A DNA stretch of 5,584 nt from an uncultured Oscillospiraceae bacterium (GTDB lineage Bacteria; Bacillota; Clostridia; Oscillospirales; Oscillospiraceae). The translations under genes and the position numbers were made by a program. Under the pieces are notes generated by a model, which saw only the letters and a list, made by a program, of their open reading frames with translations, was not told the origin of the DNA and did no database searches. This document shows, in pieces, positions 1-5,539 of the stretch (position 1 is its first letter; every line of letters begins with the position of its first letter). The stretch covers positions 1-5,584 of the forward strand of contig CAAENU010000014.1 of assembly GCA_900757415.1 (NCBI GenBank). Direction: 5' to 3'.

Positions 1-906
1 CTCAAATGTGGAGGGCGGCAGCACATAGTTCCGCTCCTCCGCCGTCAGGCCGAACTTGATCTTGATGCGCTCCAGCTTCCGTACCCACGGGTCGCCCAGC
101 GCCCACAACACCAGAAACGTACACAGCCCGTGACAGAAATCGAAGAAGAAGCTGGACACATAGGCCGCGCCTATCGTCTGCCAGGTAAGGGGGCTTACAT
201 ACCCGATGATGAAATACAGGTTCATGATCCAGCCGTACAGAAAGCCGGACAGGAAACCATAAAGGCACAGCCGCAGGGGCGCGTGGTCGGTAAGCTGCCG
301 CACAAAATGCAGCAAATCGCCCCGGTTGGTATTCTCCGGACACAGCCTGTCCCACCATTGCGCCGTAAAGTGACGGCGGCTTCCTCCCTTGAATGCACCT
401 GCATTTTGCAGGATACCCGCCAGAAAGCCCACCAGCCCCCATGTGAACATCTGCCATGGCGTCCACGGCCCCTGTCCGAAAATGAAGTTGCTGACAAAGG
501 CGGTCAGCGCGCCGGTAAGAAAGCCCGCCTCCGGTCCAAAGGCCACCGCCGTGATGATAATGATGGCGGAGCATGGCTTGAAGTTGGGCAGCGGGATGAT
601 CTCAAACACGGTGCGGCCTACCACGGCAATGGCCGCCATCACCGCAATCGGCACCAGCTCGCGAGCCTGGGGCTTCCTCTTATCGAATACCAAAAGGAAG
701 GGGATGGCGGAGGCCAGCAGAAACAAAAGCCCCAGCAGAATATCGGAGTTGAGGATAACGTAATCCCAGAAGGTGCGTGACCCCACCGGATTGACCGCGG
801 GGCGGTGGCTGTGGTAATAGCCGAAGGCCACCATCAGGGCGGGCAGCACCAGCAGGATCACCCACGCGGCGGCTCTGGTTCTTTTGCTGACAAAGAGCTT
901 CGACAC
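1..906 (-). CDS. ECF transporter S component (substrate-binding membrane subunit), C-terminus cut by window edge
   Basis: The membrane subunit that binds the vitamin and docks on the EcfT/EcfA module. The reading frame is open from a GTG at 906 to base 1 (302 residues, no stop in the window). I chose this GTG because GAGGAGG lies just upstream and the resulting N-terminus (SKLFVSKRTR) is positively charged before the first hydrophobic segment. A GTG at 861-859, overlapping the ATPase stop as GTGA, is possible but lacks a good ribosome site. Hydrophobic segments lie near residues 12-31, 50-74, 84-105, 113-143, 153-167, and two more further on (LYGFLSGFLYGWIMNLYFII and the stretch ending FLVLWALGDP). 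The block at 124-164, with FGPEAGFLTG, FGQGPWTPWQM and GLVGFLAG, is the family hallmark. It overlaps the ATPase gene by 49 bp, so translation is coupled. Substrate is not shown by sequence; cobalamin/corrinoid is inferred from the DUF4430 neighbour. Confidence 0.88.
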   Translation of the reverse strand, partial: MSKLFVSKRTRAAAWVILLVLPALMVAFGYYHSHRPAVNPVGSRTFWDYVILNSDILLGLLFLLASAIPFLLVFDKRKPQARELVPIAVMAAIAVVGRTVFEIIPLPNFKPCSAIIIITAVAFGPEAGFLTGALTAFVSNFIFGQGPWTPWQMFTWGLVGFLAGILQNAGAFKGGSRRHFTAQWWDRLCPENTNRGDLLHFVRQLTDHAPLRLCLYGFLSGFLYGWIMNLYFIIGYVSPLTWQTIGAAYVSSFFFDFCHGLCTFLVLWALGDPWVRKLERIKIKFGLTAEERNYVLPPSTFE

Positions 907-2510
907 GACGCGATCACCTCCTCGCAGGTAATGTCCATGGGGAAGTGCTCCGCCGCGATACGGTTGGCGTCAGTGGTATAGAACCGGTTTCCGGCAAAGA
1001 AGTCGTGGGGCTCGCCCTCAGAGAGCAGCAGACCATCGAACATCAGGGCGCAGCCCGTGGCGTACCGGGCGGCGAATTCCACATCGTGGGTCACCACCAG
1101 AATAGACGCGCCCTCCCGGCACAGCGCCAGCAGCAGCTGCGCCAGCTCCGCCTTGGCATAGGCGTCCAGCCCCTTGGTGGGCTCGTCCAGCAGCAGCACC
1201 GTGGCCTCCCGCAGCAGCAGCTTGCCTACGGCAAGACGCTGGGTCTCGCCGCCGGACAGGTCGTAGGGATGCCGCGATAGCAGCGGTGTCAGCTCCAGCC
1301 TCTCCGCCATCTGCACGGCCTTGGCTTTGTCCTGTTCGGCGCTGTCCAGCAGCTCCTTCTCCACCGTATCGGCCACAAACAGCGACCGGGCGTTCTGGGG
1401 CAGCATACACAGCCGTTGACCCTTTGCCAGCTTCACCTTGCCACGATAGGGCTTCTTGAAATTCGCCAGCGTTTGCATCAGCGTGGTTTTGCCTGCGCCG
1501 TTGCCGCCCAGCAGGCACAGCAGCTCACCCTGATGAAGCGTTACGTCTGTGCCCCGCAGGACATCCTTGCCCTTTTCGGTATAGCGAAACCAAAGCTCCT
1601 TGCCCTCTAAAACGGCGAGGTGCTTTGCTTCTTTCTCAGGTTTCGCGGTTTCAGGCGCGGAATCCTCCGCCGTGATGGGCAGCAGCCGCTCCAAGCGGCG
1701 GCGGCCATCCCGCACCGTCAGGGGCAGATCGTCCGTTTGCTCCAATTCGCTGAAGATACGGACAGCGGCGGGAAGTCCGAAATAGATACGGCTCTTTTCC
1801 GCGCTGCCGGACAGCTGCCGCGCGATCTCAGCCGGCGCACCGTCTGACAGGATACGCCCCTGATCCATGGTCACCACACGGTCGGCGGCGGGGAATACCT
1901 CGTCCAGCCGATGCTCCGTTAAAAGGATGGCTACGCCCAGCTCGCGGTTGATCCGCTGCACGGTAGCAAGCAGATTGCGGGCCGCCAGCGGATCCAGCAT
2001 GGAGGTGGGCTCGTCCAGTATCAGCAGTTTCGGCCCCATCGCCAGCGCCGAGGCCAGATTCATCAGCTGCTTCTGCCCGCCGGACAGCTCCGTGGTCTTA
2101 CTGCGGAACCACGTTTCCATGCCGAAAAAAGCGGCCATCTCCGCCACACGGCGGCGGATCACCGGAACCGGCAGCGCCATATTCTCAAGACCGAAGGCCA
2201 GCTCGTGCCATACGAAATCGGTGACGATCTGATTATCCGGGTTCTGCTGCACGAAGCCGATCTCCGCCGCGGCGGTCAGCTCCGGCAGTTGGGAAAGGGG
2301 CGCGTCTTTATAAAAGGTCTCGCCGGCCCTTGCCCCCACAGGCAGCAGGCCGGGCTTGGCATGGCGCAGCAGTGTGGTCTTGCCGCAGCCGGAGGGGCCG
2401 CACAGCACCACATACTCGCCCTTATGTATCTCCAACGAGACGTCGTCCAGTGCCCGCGTGTCAGCCAGCGGGTAGGAGAAGCTCAGGTGTTCAAACCGTA
2501 AGAGCGCCAT
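858..2510 (-). CDS. ecfA: Fused double ATPase of an ECF transporter (EcfA-EcfA' in one chain)
   Basis: A 550-residue cytoplasmic ATPase in which both ECF nucleotide-binding domains are in one polypeptide; it powers substrate release by the S component through EcfT. Domain 1 (about 1-240): Walker A GPSGCGKT at 38-45, Q-loop GFVQQNPDNQ with Gln89, signature LSGGQKQ 142-148, Walker B LLILDEP 162-168, switch His200 in LLTEHR. Domain 2 (about 298-525): Walker A GGNGAGKT 335-342, Q-loop Gln372 in MLPQN, signature LSGGETQ 418-424, Walker B VLLLDEP 438-444, switch His475 in VVTHD. A charged linker of about 50 residues joins them. All catalytic motifs in both halves look intact, so both sites may hydrolyse ATP. 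The start has AAAGGAGG seven bases upstream. The gene overlaps the EcfT gene by 28 bp upstream and the S-component gene by 49 bp downstream. Separate EcfA1 and EcfA2 are also common in Firmicutes; the fused form is a known variant. Confidence 0.95.
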   Translation of the reverse strand: MALLRFEHLSFSYPLADTRALDDVSLEIHKGEYVVLCGPSGCGKTTLLRHAKPGLLPVGARAGETFYKDAPLSQLPELTAAAEIGFVQQNPDNQIVTDFVWHELAFGLENMALPVPVIRRRVAEMAAFFGMETWFRSKTTELSGGQKQLMNLASALAMGPKLLILDEPTSMLDPLAARNLLATVQRINRELGVAILLTEHRLDEVFPAADRVVTMDQGRILSDGAPAEIARQLSGSAEKSRIYFGLPAAVRIFSELEQTDDLPLTVRDGRRRLERLLPITAEDSAPETAKPEKEAKHLAVLEGKELWFRYTEKGKDVLRGTDVTLHQGELLCLLGGNGAGKTTLMQTLANFKKPYRGKVKLAKGQRLCMLPQNARSLFVADTVEKELLDSAEQDKAKAVQMAERLELTPLLSRHPYDLSGGETQRLAVGKLLLREATVLLLDEPTKGLDAYAKAELAQLLLALCREGASILVVTHDVEFAARYATGCALMFDGLLLSEGEPHDFFAGNRFYTTDANRIAAEHFPMDITCEEVIASCRSSLSAKEPEPPRG

Positions 2511-3376
2511 CTGATGGCCTCCTTTGTTTCAAGAATACCGGGCAGGAACATCAGCACGGCGTAGAAGATAAACATGGTATAGCTGGCACTGCCCAGCAGC
2601 ACCGGCGTCATGGCGGGATAGAACTCCATATACCCGTGACCGAAGGCGCGGGCGGTAATGCAGACCCCTGCCACCGCCAGAATAAGACCCAGCGTCCGGG
2701 CGTCCCGGCCATCGAAACGGAACAGGTGGAAGGTGGTACGCCGCTTGGCGCCATAGCCCCGGGCTTTCATGCTGTCCGCCGTCTCCACCGCCGCCTCCAT
2801 ACTCATGGTCAGCAGCACCGACAGGTTCCGCAGGGCACTGCCCAGCCTTTGCAGCAGCCGCGTGCCTTCCTCCTGTAACATGGCCTGAGACTGACGGATC
2901 TCGCGGCGATTCTGCTGAAGCTGTGGGATGAGCCGCAGCGTCATGGTGATCAGCAGCGACGTGCCGGGGAAGGGCTTGCCGAACAGGTACAGGAATTTAT
3001 CCGAGGTCATGACCTCCTGATAGCAGGTGAACCACATAATGACCGCGCACAGGGAGCAGCCGGACACCAGACCGTAGCACACCGCTTCCAGCGTGTACCA
3101 CAGGTGGTTGATGGTAAAAAGCATGGTCACGCCCCGATGGTTGAATAGCGGATTGGCAAGGGCGATCAGCAGAAACATAGGCCCCACAAACCGCACGGTG
3201 TGGCCGTAGGCCCTCCAGCCCCGCAGTCGGATGGAAAACCAGCTGGCGCCCAGAAACGACAGCGCCACCGTGACTGGGTGCATGCATCCCAGCGTCAGAC
3301 CCAGCACCAGCACGAAGTACGCCATACTGACCGCCGGATGCAGGTTCCCAAAATAGCGCATCCGGGTATCAGTCAT
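2483..3376 (-). CDS. ecfT: ECF transporter transmembrane scaffold protein EcfT (CbiQ family)
   Basis: The 297-residue membrane scaffold that links the S component to the two ATPase domains. I place the start at MTDTRMRYF (3376), where GGAAGGA sits five bases upstream; the frame stays open further up, but that part reads across the end of the DUF4430 gene and is not protein-like. Hydrophobic segments fall near residues 15-50 (two), 62-80, 92-118, 225-243 and 256-282. The long cytoplasmic part between about 120 and 215 holds the coupling helices. The second coupling motif is clear as DSMKARGYG (201-209). The first, normally an Ala-Arg-Gly type motif, is degenerate here: QAMLQEEGTR at about 164-173. 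The start codon lies inside the end of the DUF4430 gene (8 bp overlap, ATGACTGA), and the 3' end overlaps the ATPase start, so this is a coupled operon. Family assignment is secure; the matching S component is the one two genes downstream. Confidence 0.93.
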   Translation of the reverse strand: MTDTRMRYFGNLHPAVSMAYFVLVLGLTLGCMHPVTVALSFLGASWFSIRLRGWRAYGHTVRFVGPMFLLIALANPLFNHRGVTMLFTINHLWYTLEAVCYGLVSGCSLCAVIMWFTCYQEVMTSDKFLYLFGKPFPGTSLLITMTLRLIPQLQQNRREIRQSQAMLQEEGTRLLQRLGSALRNLSVLLTMSMEAAVETADSMKARGYGAKRRTTFHLFRFDGRDARTLGLILAVAGVCITARAFGHGYMEFYPAMTPVLLGSASYTMFIFYAVLMFLPGILETKEAIRWRSYGLNT

Positions 3377-4256
3377 GGTTATCCTTCCAATCCTGAGCAC
3401 CTTCCCACCAACCGCCATCCAGATCAAGACCAAGGTCGCAGGTGTAATTCCACTCAATGACCTCGCCGGGCTTGACGAAGTACACGCCGCAGCCGTAGTT
3501 GGGATACCAGTCGTTGACGCAGTACATCCAGCCGCTCCAGCGGCCGCCGTCGAACTCATAGAGGTTATTGATGCCATCCACATAGCAGCCGCTGGACGTG
3601 CCGCCGCGATAGGACATGTGGATCTTATACTTATCGCAGACGTAGGACAGGACGTCAAAGACCGTGTCACCCTCCTCGATCTCCACCGTGGTCACCGGCA
3701 GGATCACGCCGGAGGCGGGGACGATGCCCGCCCACTTGCTTTCTAAGTGCATACCGTTATTCACCGCCGTATCGCAGCGGATGGTAATGGTGACGGTGTT
3801 TTTCTTGCTTTCGGGCTTCTGCTCGGGGGTAGGCGCGGGGGTGTTGCTGTCCTCGCCCTTCTGGTCGTCCTTTTTGTTGTCGTCTTTTTTGCCGCCGGAG
3901 TTGGACGGCTTGTTGGCGGTATCCTCATCCGGTGTGGCAGAAGGCGTCTGGTCTGTCTTATTGCCCTTGTTGCCCTGCGGTGCATCTCCGGAGCCCTGAG
4001 CATAGAAATCCGCCACGCTGTCAGGCTTGCTTTGGGACGGGGTAGCTGTTGTTTCCTTTTTGCCGAAGCTGAAGGCCTCCGTAAACCAGGAATACCACGG
4101 CTTTTCCTCTTCGGGTTGGTCGGTATCCTCTCCCACATAATCGAGATCCAATTCGCCGCTATTGCCGGCAGTGCCGGTCTGGGCGCAGGCGCACAGGCTC
4201 GACAGCATCATAAGTGCCAGCAGGAACGCGATGATATATCTCAGATTCTTTTTCAT
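3369..4256 (-). CDS. Secreted lipoprotein with C-terminal DUF4430 (transcobalamin-like) domain
   Basis: A 295-residue exported protein, probably anchored on the outer face of the membrane and acting as a ligand-capture partner for the ECF transporter. Residues 1-24 form a lipoprotein signal peptide: MKKNLR, a hydrophobic stretch, then lipobox LCAC with Cys24 as the probable lipidated residue. Residues about 25-152 are a low-complexity linker rich in D, E, K, P, T and S, typical of a spacer crossing the cell wall. Residues about 155-276 match DUF4430: EEGDTVFDVLSYV, then SGCYVDGINN, GRWSGWMYCVNDWYPN, VKPGEVIEWNYT. DUF4430 resembles the C-terminal domain of transcobalamin and intrinsic factor, where it contacts cobalamin; that is family knowledge, and cobalamin binding here is an inference. 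The start has AAGGAG seven bases upstream. The 3' end overlaps EcfT by 8 bp. Many DUF4430 proteins have other or unknown ligands, so the substrate remains open. Confidence 0.9.
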   Translation of the reverse strand: MKKNLRYIIAFLLALMMLSSLCACAQTGTAGNSGELDLDYVGEDTDQPEEEKPWYSWFTEAFSFGKKETTATPSQSKPDSVADFYAQGSGDAPQGNKGNKTDQTPSATPDEDTANKPSNSGGKKDDNKKDDQKGEDSNTPAPTPEQKPESKKNTVTITIRCDTAVNNGMHLESKWAGIVPASGVILPVTTVEIEEGDTVFDVLSYVCDKYKIHMSYRGGTSSGCYVDGINNLYEFDGGRWSGWMYCVNDWYPNYGCGVYFVKPGEVIEWNYTCDLGLDLDGGWWEGAQDWKDNHD

Positions 4257-4263
4257 GTCAATT

Positions 4264-4284
4264 CTCCTTCAGCCATTAGGGCTG
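4264..4284 (-). promoter_or_regulatory. Ribosome binding site of the DUF4430 gene with an abutting small hairpin
   Basis: On the minus strand CAGCC (4284-4280) pairs with GGCUG (4274-4270) around a five-base loop, and the ribosome binding site AAGGAG (4269-4264) starts at the very next base, seven bases before the ATG at 4256. The stem is short. It may only tidy the leader or may modestly affect access of ribosomes; no regulatory role is shown. Confidence 0.4.
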
Positions 4285-4286
4285 TT

Positions 4287-4362
4287 GATTTTGAGGATGC
4301 GGGAGGGGCCGGCAAACCCCTCCCGCTATGGAAAAGACAACGGCATTTGCCGTCTCGACTTG
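4287..4362 (-). repeat. Structured tandem repeat, copy B (two hairpins)
   Basis: This is the copy nearer the DUF4430 gene. In plus-strand order it holds the box gattttgaggatg, a perfect 10-bp GC stem (4299-4308 with 4317-4326, loop ccggcaaa), the box tatggaaaag, a second shorter stem (acggc 4340-4344 with gccgt 4349-4353) and the box gtctcgacttg. The boxes match copy A at 4372-4454 almost base for base, while the stems differ in sequence and stay paired. No T-tract follows the stem on either strand, so it is not a standard intrinsic terminator. Strand is given as that of the surrounding transcript; function unknown. Confidence 0.75.
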
Positions 4363-4371
4363 CCTTTTACG

Positions 4372-4454
4372 GATTTGAGGATGGGGGACGGGGCGGCTTA
4401 AACCCCGTCCCCCTATGGAAAGCTGACAGTCTCCGTTCAGACTGTCTCGGCTTG
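4372..4454 (-). repeat. Structured tandem repeat, copy A (two hairpins), overlaps the 3' end of the upstream gene
   Basis: In plus-strand order: box gatttgaggatg, a perfect 11-bp GC stem (4383-4393 with 4403-4413, loop cggcttaaa), box tatggaaag, a perfect 8-bp stem GACAGTCT (4425-4432) with AGACTGTC (4439-4446), and box gtctcggcttg. Layout and boxes are those of copy B. The TGA stop of the HNH-repeat gene (4439-4437) is inside the second hairpin, so the last codons of that gene are part of the repeat. No T-tract is present after either stem. Confidence 0.75.
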
Positions 4455-5006
4455 ACTGGGGTTAATTGCTGCGGATATTGTATCAAGTGCGGCTTCAGCG
4501 GAGGTCTCTGCCAAGGTGAGAGCCTTTGCTTCAGCCTCCGCCTTCTTCTTCGCCGCCCATTCAGCCTTAGCGGCCCGCTCCGCACGCTTTTTGGCGGCTT
4601 GTTCCCGTTTTCGCTGCTCGGATTGCTCCAGCTTGCGCTGCCGCTTCTGCCTTCGCTCCTCCCGGAACAACGGTTCTTGCTTCACCTTTTCCGCCTTATA
4701 GCGAGAGGTGTCGCTTAGCTTGCGCATGGAACGAGGCTGCGGCAGCTTTGCCGCCGCCATTGCGGCCGCCCAACTGCCAAAACGCTGTTCGATAAAGGTA
4801 CCGCCATCCACTTCGTTGGGGGATGGGCTGTGACCCAGTGAGATGGCGCACCGGCTCAGATACCGCGCCAGCTGCGGCAGCGGCGTATCTGCGTTTCGCT
4901 CGGCAAATGCTTCGTCACGCGCTTCCAGCGCTGCTACAGCCCTTTTGACTATTTGGTTTTGCGCCCACGCCTGAAAATCAATGGGACGTCCGCCGCGTTG
5001 AGACAT
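4437..5006 (-). CDS. Small basic protein: homing-endonuclease-associated repeat (HNH_repeat-like) plus long charged helix
   Basis: A 189-residue protein of unknown role, predicted cytoplasmic, with no signal peptide or membrane segment. I start it at MSQRGGRP (5006) because AAGGAGGAG lies seven bases upstream (5022-5014); the frame continues upstream but that stretch is the two terminators and the structured RNA. Residues about 46-91 (LARYLSRCAISLGHSPSPNE...RFGSWAAAMAAAKL) match the pattern of the homing endonuclease associated repeat: Leu-rich helix, LG.(S/T)PS, then FGSW and A..A. That module is thought to bind DNA in HNH proteins, but no HNH or other nuclease motif is present here. Residues about 102-165 are dominated by K, R, E, Q and A and should form a single helix or coiled coil; the tail is A-rich and milder. 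It lies between a structured RNA and two structured repeats, so a nucleic-acid-binding or regulatory role is plausible but inferred. Confidence 0.8.
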   Translation of the reverse strand: MSQRGGRPIDFQAWAQNQIVKRAVAALEARDEAFAERNADTPLPQLARYLSRCAISLGHSPSPNEVDGGTFIEQRFGSWAAAMAAAKLPQPRSMRKLSDTSRYKAEKVKQEPLFREERRQKRQRKLEQSEQRKREQAAKKRAERAAKAEWAAKKKAEAEAKALTLAETSAEAALDTISAAINPSQAETV

Positions 5007-5013
5007 AGTAACA

Positions 5014-5022
5014 CTCCTCCTT
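5014..5022 (-). promoter_or_regulatory. Strong ribosome binding site that sets the start of the HNH-repeat gene
   Basis: AAGGAGGAG is seven bases from the ATG at 5006-5004 and lies directly after the T-tract of the second terminator. Transcripts that escape the terminators therefore carry an exposed, near-perfect ribosome site. It decides against longer versions of the protein starting upstream. Confidence 0.85.
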
Positions 5023-5028
5023 ATTACG

Positions 5029-5069
5029 AAAAAACGCCGGACAAGCCCCTTCTCAGGGGATGACCAGCG
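5029..5069 (-). terminator. Rho-independent terminator, second of two
   Basis: On the minus strand CGCUGG (5069-5064) pairs with CCGGCG (5040-5035). A small internal loop follows, then CCCCU (5059-5055) pairs with AGGGG (5050-5046) around a GAGA tetraloop. Six T follow at 5034-5029. It lies only seven bases upstream of the ribosome site of the HNH-repeat gene, the position of an attenuator. Confidence 0.8.
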
Positions 5070-5082
5070 ACATTTTGGCAAG

Positions 5083-5109
5083 AAAAAACGCTGACAAAAT
5101 CCGTCAGCG
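5083..5109 (-). terminator. Rho-independent terminator, first of two, likely 3' end of the structured RNA
   Basis: A perfect 7-bp stem, CGCUGAC (5109-5103) with GUCAGCG (5095-5089), loop GGAUUUU, followed by six T (5088-5083). Stem, loop and T-tract fit a standard intrinsic terminator for transcription from the promoter at the right edge. Confidence 0.85.
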
Positions 5110-5113
5110 CACG

Positions 5114-5187
5114 CTCCTGCCCTCGTCACAGCGAGAGAGCGCCACTGTGTACCAAAGATCCTTGACCGTGCAATTCTCCTGCCCTCG
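5114..5187 (-). repeat. Pair of 12-nt direct repeats inside the structured RNA
   Basis: The 12-mer CGAGGGCAGGAG (minus strand) occurs at 5187-5176 and again at 5125-5114, 62 bases apart. Between them is a 7-bp hairpin CACAGUG (5149-5143) with CGCUGUG (5133-5127, one G-U pair). The copies could be alternative pairing partners or duplicated protein sites; there is no direct evidence for either. Confidence 0.6.
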
Positions 5188-5539
5188 CGCCACAAGGCTT
5201 TCGCCTTTCGTACATGATCTACCTTCTCAGAAGCTTCCTCCCAATGGCGGTATTACCCAACAGCTTTCGCCGCTTCGACCATTTCCTTGCGCTCACAGTG
5301 CCGTCCGCAGAGGGTTTCTAACCCAAATTCCTTTTAGGCTGCTGCCTGATCTTTTGCATATAAAAAGATCTTTACGACCAACACAGCCACACGGTGTCAC
5401 CGGATCATATTTACTTGTCTGATGCAAATGAATGATGCTGCTGCGGTTTGTGCATACTGCAAAGTGTCAGCACACGCTCTGGGTATTTCGTAAATCATAT
5501 ACAATTCACGACAGAAAAGTTACCGCAATTCCATTCTTC

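Larger units (their letters stand above)
5083..5533 (-). ncRNA. Candidate structured non-coding RNA or long attenuated leader
   Basis: From the expected start about seven bases after the -10 box to the first terminator is about 450 nt without a convincing gene. Local stems on the minus strand: GATCTTTT (5370-5363) with AAAAGATC (5355-5348); GGGTT (5324-5320) with AACCC (5316-5312); AGCGGC (5274-5269) with GCTGTT (5264-5259) capped by GAAA; AAGGC (5207-5203) with GCCTT (5198-5194) capped by GAAA; CACAGTG (5149-5143) with CGCTGTG (5133-5127). Bases 5339-5290 resemble part of the cobalamin riboswitch core. It may be a riboswitch, another known class such as the raiA RNA, or a new RNA; I cannot assign it to a family. 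The first 130 nt (5533-5400) show little structure. Confidence 0.6.

Noticed and set aside
2..574. Minus-strand open frame of 190 codons at the left edge
   Set aside because: It is a frame-shifted shadow of the S-component gene, whose correct frame from GTG 906 shows clear membrane segments and family motifs.
3377..3670. Upstream extension of EcfT
   Set aside because: The added residues overlap the well-supported DUF4430 domain in another frame and look random; a good ribosome site precedes the ATG at 3376.
4299..4413. GC-rich hairpins as Rho-independent terminators
   Set aside because: Neither stem is followed by a T-tract on either strand; they are better described as parts of a structured repeat.
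4340..4446. Pseudoknot between the copy A loop (ACGG) and downstream CCGT
   Set aside because: Only four pairs, and copy B has no equivalent loop or partner.
3747..4718. Plus-strand open frame of 323 codons
   Set aside because: It runs antisense through the DUF4430 gene, both hairpin repeats and the HNH-repeat gene; the product is a low-complexity shadow with no recognisable domain.
5007..5195. N-terminal extension of the HNH-repeat gene to an ATG at 5195
   Set aside because: It would translate both terminators and part of the structured RNA, lacks protein-like composition, and the internal ATG at 5006 has an excellent ribosome site.
5240..5262. T-box-like stretch (TGGGTAATACCGCC)
   Set aside because: It differs from the AGGGTGGNACCGCG consensus at key bases, no terminator stem follows directly, and no aminoacyl-tRNA synthetase or amino acid gene is downstream.
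5397..5498. 33-codon leader peptide frame in the RNA (starts MIYEIPRAC)
   Set aside because: It has no ribosome binding site upstream and no run of regulatory codons, so it cannot be told from chance.
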